A stretch of 25,320 bases of DNA from SFWF01 sp045539095. GTDB taxonomy: Bacteria; Bacillota; Clostridia; Oscillospirales; Acutalibacteraceae. A program made the position numbers and the translations under genes. This document shows positions 21,892 through 25,320 of the stretch, piece by piece (the stretch's first letter is position 1; every line of letters starts with the position of its first letter). The notes under the pieces were generated by a model, which was given only the letters and a program-made list of their open reading frames with translations, was not told where the DNA came from and did no database searches. The DNA lies in NCBI GenBank assembly GCA_045539095.1, contig JAZQER010000023.1, positions 1 to 25,320 on the forward strand. The letters run 5' to 3'.

Positions 21892-23256
21892 ATGTACAAC
21901 AAACTTCGAGAACTGACCGACGGTATATATCCGTTTCATATGCCAGGGCACAAAAGAAACCCCGAATTTTTAAAAGACTGTCCCGATATAACCGAGATTA
22001 CGGGAGCAGATGATCTACACCACCCTGACGGTATTCTTCGCGATTCACAAAACCGCGCGGCAAAGCTTTTCGGTGTAAAAAAAACCTTTTACTCGACCTG
22101 CGGCTCAACTGCTGCCATCCTTGCCGCCGTTACAGCGGTTACCAAAAGCGGCGACCGAATAGTTATCGCGCGCAACTGCCATAAGTCTGTCTACAACGCA
22201 GCATATATCAATAACCTTAAAACAGAATATATAATGCCCGAAACAGTAGATGAGCTTGGTTGCTTTGGTGCCGTTTTGCCCGAAGCGGTAGAAATCTCTC
22301 TTAAAAGCGGCCCTATCGCCGCAATTGTCATCACAAGCCCCACCTATGAGGGCTTTGTAAGCGATATAAAAGCAATTTCTGAAATTGCGCACAAATACGG
22401 TGCTCTGCTTATCGTTGATGCCGCCCACGGCGCACATCTCGGCTTTTCGGAGCACTTCCCACCCTCTGCTCGACACCTCGGCGCAGATATTGTTATTGAG
22501 TCGGCGCACAAGACCCTGCCCGCGCTCACGGGAGCGGCTCTTATACATATCTGCTCTGACAAAGTAGACGAATTCCGACTTAAGACCGCGTTTTCCATCT
22601 ACAACTCGAGCAGTCCGTCTTATCCTATAATGGCATCTATCGACGCTGTGCTCGATACGCTTAAATACCGCGGTGCCGACCTTTTAAAACAGCAGTCCGA
22701 CCGCCTTGATGACCTTTGGCGAGAGTGCAGAATACTGAATAACCTATCTGTCTTGCGACGTGATGACCTTGATAAATCCAAAATTCTCATACTCTGCAAA
22801 AACGTTTCGGTCAGCGGTTTTGAGCTTAAAGCTATGCTCCTTTCGGAGCATAAGATAGAATGCGAGATGGCGATGCCGAACTATGTGCTCTGCATCTCTA
22901 CTATTGCCGATACTTCTCTCGGCTTTGACCGCCTTTCGTATGCGCTTGCTCAGCTTGACCGAAAGATAGTACCAAGCGGCAATGCTCCCACCCTTTCGCC
23001 TATGCCAAAGCCGTATGTGAAAATGACGCTCAGACAGGCGCTTGAAGCCGATAGCGAAACTGTGACGCCCGAGTTTGCGACAGGCAGGATAGCCGCCGAG
23101 TTTATTTACGCCTATCCCCCGGGCAGTCCGATAATCGCGCCGGGCGAGGTAATCACCGCCTTGGCATTATCCGCCATAAGCTCTCTGAGAGAGCAGGGCG
23201 CAAACATTTACTCATCGGGCGAAGATATCAAAAATATTAAAGTAGTCAAAAACTGA
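21892..23256 (+). CDS. Orn/Lys/Arg decarboxylase family PLP enzyme
   Basis: This 454-aa fold-type I PLP enzyme has the OKR decarboxylase major domain. HMPGHKR lies near the N-terminus, with GADDLHHPDGIL, the STCGSTAAILAAV cofactor loop, VDAAHGAHLGF (D176, H179) and SAHKTLPALTG with K207 as the Schiff-base lysine. A C-terminal domain (about 350-454) with PKPYVKMTLRQALE and the conserved YPPGSPIIAPGE is present. It lacks the long N-terminal wing domain of the E. coli inducible enzymes, like the short SpeA/YaaO forms of Firmicutes. Substrate (Arg, Lys or Orn) cannot be settled from sequence. AGAGGC precedes the ATG. It sits 9 bp after the small Cys-rich gene. Confidence 0.92.
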   Translation: MYNKLRELTDGIYPFHMPGHKRNPEFLKDCPDITEITGADDLHHPDGILRDSQNRAAKLFGVKKTFYSTCGSTAAILAAVTAVTKSGDRIVIARNCHKSVYNAAYINNLKTEYIMPETVDELGCFGAVLPEAVEISLKSGPIAAIVITSPTYEGFVSDIKAISEIAHKYGALLIVDAAHGAHLGFSEHFPPSARHLGADIVIESAHKTLPALTGAALIHICSDKVDEFRLKTAFSIYNSSSPSYPIMASIDAVLDTLKYRGADLLKQQSDRLDDLWRECRILNNLSVLRRDDLDKSKILILCKNVSVSGFELKAMLLSEHKIECEMAMPNYVLCISTIADTSLGFDRLSYALAQLDRKIVPSGNAPTLSPMPKPYVKMTLRQALEADSETVTPEFATGRIAAEFIYAYPPGSPIIAPGEVITALALSAISSLREQGANIYSSGEDIKNIKVVKN

Positions 23257-23272
23257 ATAATCCATAGTTTTC

Positions 23273-23328
23273 AGCCGAAAATAATCATATGAAGAAGAAA
23301 CGAAACCTTTGTATGATTATTTTCGGCT
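23273..23328 (+). promoter_or_regulatory. Perfect 17-bp inverted repeat over the start of the first half-TSUP gene
   Basis: AGCCGAAAATAATCATA (23273-23289) is repeated in exact inverted orientation at 23312-23328, with a 22-nt loop. The left arm ends on the A of the ATG at 23289 and the right arm lies inside the coding sequence, followed by TTCTTG. It could be a terminator for the decarboxylase operon, a translation-controlling hairpin, or both. Confidence 0.7.
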
Positions 23329-23645
23329 TTCTTGTTGGTCTGGTCAACGGTTTTTTAGGTGCCGGCGGCGGAATGATAGCCGTGCCCGCTCTGAAATACT
23401 CAGGACTTTCCACAAAAGAGTCGCACGAAAACGCAGTTGCGGTAATACTTCCCCTGACCGCGCTCTCAGCCGCGCTCTATCTTATAAACGGCAGAGTGAC
23501 TGTTGCCGACGCGTGGAGCTATATTCCCGGCGGACTTATCGGAGCCGTCATCGGCACATTTTTAATGAAAAAAATATCCTCGGTCTGGCTGACAAGGATA
23601 TTCGGCGGCTTCATGATATTTTCGGGAATAAGGATGTTGTTATAG
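23289..23645 (+). CDS. TauE/SafE (TSUP) family transporter, N-terminal half
   Basis: The 118-aa protein has four predicted membrane segments (about 9-34, 48-67, 78-93, 99-117). The first carries VGLVNGFLGAGGGMIAVPAL, the repeat signature of the TSUP/TauE-SafE family. A complete TSUP protein is about 250 aa with eight segments in two related halves, so this is one half; the next gene is the other. TSUP proteins export sulfite, sulfoacetate or other organosulfur anions in some bacteria; here the substrate is unknown. No Shine-Dalgarno sequence precedes the ATG at 23289, which is enclosed in a hairpin. An internal ATG at 23313 (MIIFGF) is a possible alternative start. Confidence 0.85.
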   Translation: MKKKRNLCMIIFGFLVGLVNGFLGAGGGMIAVPALKYSGLSTKESHENAVAVILPLTALSAALYLINGRVTVADAWSYIPGGLIGAVIGTFLMKKISSVWLTRIFGGFMIFSGIRMLL

Positions 23646-24010
23646 TGATAGAAGGTCTAATAGCGGGCTTGCTTTCGGGAATCATAGGCTCAATGGGGCT
23701 TGGCGGCGGCACCGTTCTGCTCATTTACCTTGCCGCCTTTGTAGGTGTCGAACAGCTAAAGGCTCAGGGTATAAATTTAATATTTTTCATACCCATTGGC
23801 ATACTCTCGGTCATTATTTACTGCTTCAAAAAGCAGATAAAGTGGAAAGTCGTGGCGTTTTTCGCGATATCGGGACTCGGCGGCGCCGTACTCGGCACTT
23901 TTCTCGCAGGCTTTATAGGCGATAAGTGGACGCGCATAGCTTTCGGAGTTTTGCTTATCGTTTTAGGGATAAAGTCGGTGTTTACAAAAAAGGCAGATAC
24001 CAAAGAATAA
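23645..24010 (+). CDS. TauE/SafE (TSUP) family transporter, C-terminal half
   Basis: The 121-aa protein starts at a GTG that shares its first G with the TAG stop of the preceding gene, with AAGGA about 10 bp upstream. It again has about four membrane segments and its own family signature, LSGIIGSMGLGGGTVLLIYL, plus FFIPIGILSVIIY and GAVLGTFLAGFI. With the 118-aa upstream protein it makes one full eight-segment TSUP unit. Reading frame and start overlap suggest coupled translation and a two-subunit transporter; an ancestral frameshift in a single gene is the alternative. An open frame continues upstream of the GTG but runs over the first gene out of frame and is not credible. Confidence 0.85.
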   Translation: MIEGLIAGLLSGIIGSMGLGGGTVLLIYLAAFVGVEQLKAQGINLIFFIPIGILSVIIYCFKKQIKWKVVAFFAISGLGGAVLGTFLAGFIGDKWTRIAFGVLLIVLGIKSVFTKKADTKE

Positions 24011-24018
24011 ATTGGCGG

Positions 24019-24456
24019 TTAAAATTTTCCTAATCTTATTATTTCCATATTGCATTTTTCACATATCTCAGCATATTTTGCCGCACCGCCAAACGGATTT
24101 TCTATATAGGTCAAAACAATTTCGCTCCTGTTTATCATAAAGCGGTTTCGTTTATCAATAGCAAACCGTAACGGAGTTTTTTCCAAAACTTCGGGATATA
24201 CCGATTCGTGTGGTCTTACATCATCATATTCATCTTTTTTATTAATATATGACCTTACAACCGTATAATCTATATCATAAGTCTCCGAAATTTTTCTCAA
24301 CACCTTTAAAACCGTTCTGTCAAATGCACCGTTATTTCCGACCAAAAATTTTCTTATACCCCTATTCTTAATAAGGTCTGTCAGAGTATCGTAAAGCTTA
24401 GCGCAAACTTCATCTGAGTTATGAATCTGTTTGTGTCCAAAAAATGTACACGTCAT
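24019..24456 (-). CDS. SLOG family (DUF1273-like) protein
   Basis: The 145-aa minus-strand protein starts MTCTFFGHKQIHNSDEV, preceded by AAGAGGT (read on the minus strand), which sets the start at 24456; upstream codons in frame belong to the regulatory region. Family blocks seen are FGHKQ, FLVGNNGAFDRTVLKVL, YPEVLEKTPLRFAIDKRNRF and a C-terminal IENPFGGAAKYAE. This is the short SLOG family, Rossmann-like folds related to DprA and YspA that are predicted to bind nucleotides or nucleotide-derived ligands. No specific function is known. It is divergent from a ribbon-helix-helix gene across a palindrome-rich region and convergent with the TSUP genes (8 bp apart). Confidence 0.88.
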   Translation of the reverse strand: MTCTFFGHKQIHNSDEVCAKLYDTLTDLIKNRGIRKFLVGNNGAFDRTVLKVLRKISETYDIDYTVVRSYINKKDEYDDVRPHESVYPEVLEKTPLRFAIDKRNRFMINRSEIVLTYIENPFGGAAKYAEICEKCNMEIIRLGKF

Positions 24457-24480
24457 ATTTATACCTCTTATTACATTATT

Positions 24481-24541
24481 TAGTATACTTATTTTAAGTA
24501 TACTATTAACATTATAGCACATAAGAATCTTAAAATATACT
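24481..24541. promoter_or_regulatory. Shared operator/promoter region of the SLOG-RHH divergon
   Basis: Two exact copies of the palindrome AGTATACT (24482-24489 and 24497-24504), 15 bp apart centre to centre, form a larger palindrome with 10-bp arms (24481-24505). A third near-copy, AATATACT, is at 24534-24541. On the minus strand an extended -10, TGCTATAAT (24519 down to 24511), would start SLOG transcription inside the palindrome. On the plus strand TATACT (24536-24541), within the third copy, could be the -10 of the RHH gene. Tandem short palindromes suit Arc/MetJ-type repressors. Confidence 0.6.
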
Positions 24542-24567
24542 TAAAATAAGATTTTGAGGTTTTTATA

Positions 24568-24762
24568 ATGAGAAATAAAAATAATAAGCATTTAGGTATT
24601 GAAGTAGATCCCGAATTGCATTTTAAACTGCACTATATTTCAAAGTACGAGGGCAGAAGCGCAAATTCACAGGTTTTGTATCTGGTTAGACAAGCAATTA
24701 AAGAGTTTGAGAAAAAAGAGGGCGAAATTGAAGTTCCTAAGGAAATCTTAAACAACAAATAA
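24568..24762 (+). CDS. Arc-type ribbon-helix-helix DNA-binding protein
   Basis: The 64-aa protein has the order strand-helix-helix: HLGIEVDPELHFKLHYISK (beta strand and first helix), EGRSANSQVLYLVRQAIKEF (turn and second helix), then a charged tail. The GRSANSQVLYLVRQAI portion closely resembles Arc-family repressors, which bind DNA as dimers with the N-terminal strand in the major groove. TTGAGGT (24554-24560) lies 7 bp before the ATG. The position beside AGTATACT palindromes and divergent to the SLOG gene suggests that it represses itself and its neighbour (inference). It could also be an orphan antitoxin-like protein, but no toxin gene is adjacent apart from the SLOG protein, which is not a known toxin. 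Confidence 0.88.
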   Translation: MRNKNNKHLGIEVDPELHFKLHYISKYEGRSANSQVLYLVRQAIKEFEKKEGEIEVPKEILNNK

Positions 24763-24789
24763 CATTCCCTTTTTATACTTATATACATC

Positions 24790-24824
24790 GAAAGGACCGA
24801 CAATTTTTTGTCGGTCCTTTCTTT
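24790..24824. terminator. Bidirectional rho-independent terminator
   Basis: A 13-bp perfect stem (GAAAGGACCGACA with TGTCGGTCCTTTC) and a T-rich loop are followed by TTTAG on the plus strand and A-rich sequence on the other side. It separates the RHH gene from the convergent minus-strand feoB operon. Confidence 0.9.
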
Positions 24825-24855
24825 AGAAAGAAAACTATATAAGTATGCAGTAAGT

Positions 24856-25023
24856 TTATTTTTTGTCGTTACAGCCACAAGAGCAGCAAGAGTCTTGCTT
24901 GCTGCAACTGCCACTCTCGGGGCAGCCGATACATTTTTTGCCGCCTTTTTTAGCCTTTATTATATAGCCGATTGCGGCAGATAAAATCGCAACAATTATT
25001 GCAATTATAATATAATTTTCCAT
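24856..25023 (-). CDS. FeoB-associated Cys-rich membrane protein
   Basis: This 55-aa minus-strand protein was found by direct translation. It begins MENYIIIAIIVAILSAAIGY (one membrane helix, about residues 4-22), then a lysine-rich stretch (KAKKGGKK) and a C-terminal tail with eight cysteines (CIGCPESGSCSK and DSCCSCGC). This is the pattern of the small FeoB-associated Cys-rich proteins found directly after feoB in Clostridia and Bacteroidetes. The start at 25023 is 3 bp after the feoB stop codon, so translation is coupled. It may serve the iron transporter, perhaps as a metal- or redox-sensitive partner in the role of FeoC; this is inference. Confidence 0.88.
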   Translation of the reverse strand: MENYIIIAIIVAILSAAIGYIIKAKKGGKKCIGCPESGSCSKQDSCCSCGCNDKK

Positions 25024-25026
25024 TAT

Positions 25027-25320
25027 TTATGCCTTCTTTAATGTGTATTCTGAGTTAAACTTTTTCTCATTACGGAGGATTATTGCCAAAATAATGATTG
25101 CAAAAACCAGCACTGCAATAAGTCCGCCGAAGAAGCCCTCGCCAAGAGTGCCCGTGGTGATGAGGGTACCTATCTGGTTAACGAGATATCCGATAGTATA
25201 ACCGACGCCGAGCTGAAGTCCTATTCCGCCCCAGAGCCATTTTGCGCTCTTCATTTCACTGTTCATAGCGCCGATTGCGGCAAAGCAAGGAGGTGTGAAG
25301 AGATTGAACATAAGGTAAGC
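25027..25320 (-). CDS. feoB: Ferrous iron transport protein B (C-terminal fragment)
   Basis: The visible part is 97 residues ending at the stop codon at 25027, and the frame stays open to the window edge. It reads FNLFTPPCFAAIGAMNSEMK then WLWGGIGLQLGVGYTIGYLV and a final hydrophobic segment. The FNxxxxPCFAAIGAxxxE block is the characteristic C-terminal membrane motif (Gate region with a conserved Cys) of FeoB. The G-domain that hydrolyses GTP and most of the membrane domain lie beyond the window. It is an inner-membrane Fe2+ importer. It is co-transcribed with the Cys-rich protein 3 bp downstream. Confidence 0.93.
   Translation of the reverse strand, partial: AYLMFNLFTPPCFAAIGAMNSEMKSAKWLWGGIGLQLGVGYTIGYLVNQIGTLITTGTLGEGFFGGLIAVLVFAIIILAIILRNEKKFNSEYTLKKA

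Noticed and set aside
23309..23644. Upstream extension of the second TSUP half in its own frame
   Set aside because: It overlaps the first half gene out of frame, is Arg/Ser-rich and not membrane-like; the GTG at 23645 with an upstream AAGGA is the credible start.
24019..24762. A toxin-antitoxin pair formed by the SLOG and RHH genes
   Set aside because: The genes are divergent instead of being in one operon, and the SLOG protein shows no toxin motif; regulator plus target fits better.

Overview
The window reads as a chromosomal segment of a low-to-mid GC Gram-positive bacterium, most likely a Clostridia member of the Oscillospiraceae/Ruminococcaceae type. The evidence is strong GGAGG-type ribosome binding sites, sigma-A promoters, a T-box leader on pheST, IreB, TrmK, RqcH and a YhaM-like nuclease, MetA of the acetyl-CoA type, and small Clostridia families (DUF5058, DUF6472-like, an SLOG protein of about 145 aa, a FeoB-associated Cys-rich protein). 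This is inference from gene content; no rRNA is present.

Layout. 1-146: the 5' end of a DUF5058 membrane protein gene on the minus strand. 517-1353: a Ser/Pro-rich lipoprotein with its own promoter and terminator. 1471-3801: a MATE transporter and an AEC transporter in one operon. 4034-4957: an AraC-type regulator. 5020-8761: two tandem paralogues, each with a zinc ribbon, one membrane segment and a large repeat-containing ectodomain. 8821-13015: a T-box leader and pheS-pheT, with a four-helix-bundle (S23/IVS-type) gene inserted between the T-box terminator and pheS. 13094-17834: ireB, a YhaM-like exoribonuclease, a DUF1858 redox-disulfide protein, trmK, rqcH and pgeF. 17889-20413: a YerC/TrpR-like regulator followed by metY and metA, which together make homocysteine from homoserine through O-acetylhomoserine. 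20434-20537: a short non-coding inverted-repeat element. 20550-24010: a patatin-like lipase, a small Cys-rich protein, an Orn/Lys/Arg-type decarboxylase and a TauE/SafE (TSUP) transporter split into two half-size genes. 24019-24762: a divergent SLOG / ribbon-helix-helix pair sharing a palindromic control region. 24856-25320: a FeoB-associated Cys-rich protein and the 3' end of feoB on the minus strand.

Most of the window is housekeeping. The most unusual structure is the S23-family cassette (9072-9562). It is bounded by inverted arrays of degenerate 7-nt units and sits exactly between the T-box terminator U-tract and the pheS ribosome binding site, resembling a 23S rRNA intervening sequence transplanted into an mRNA leader. 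A second, gene-less element with the same 7-nt array design (20434-20537) sits directly before the patatin gene's ribosome binding site. Other points worth attention are the palindromes at the SLOG/RHH divergon and at the yerC promoter, a perfect 17-bp inverted repeat around the start codon of the first half-TSUP gene, and the tandem zinc-ribbon ectodomain proteins.
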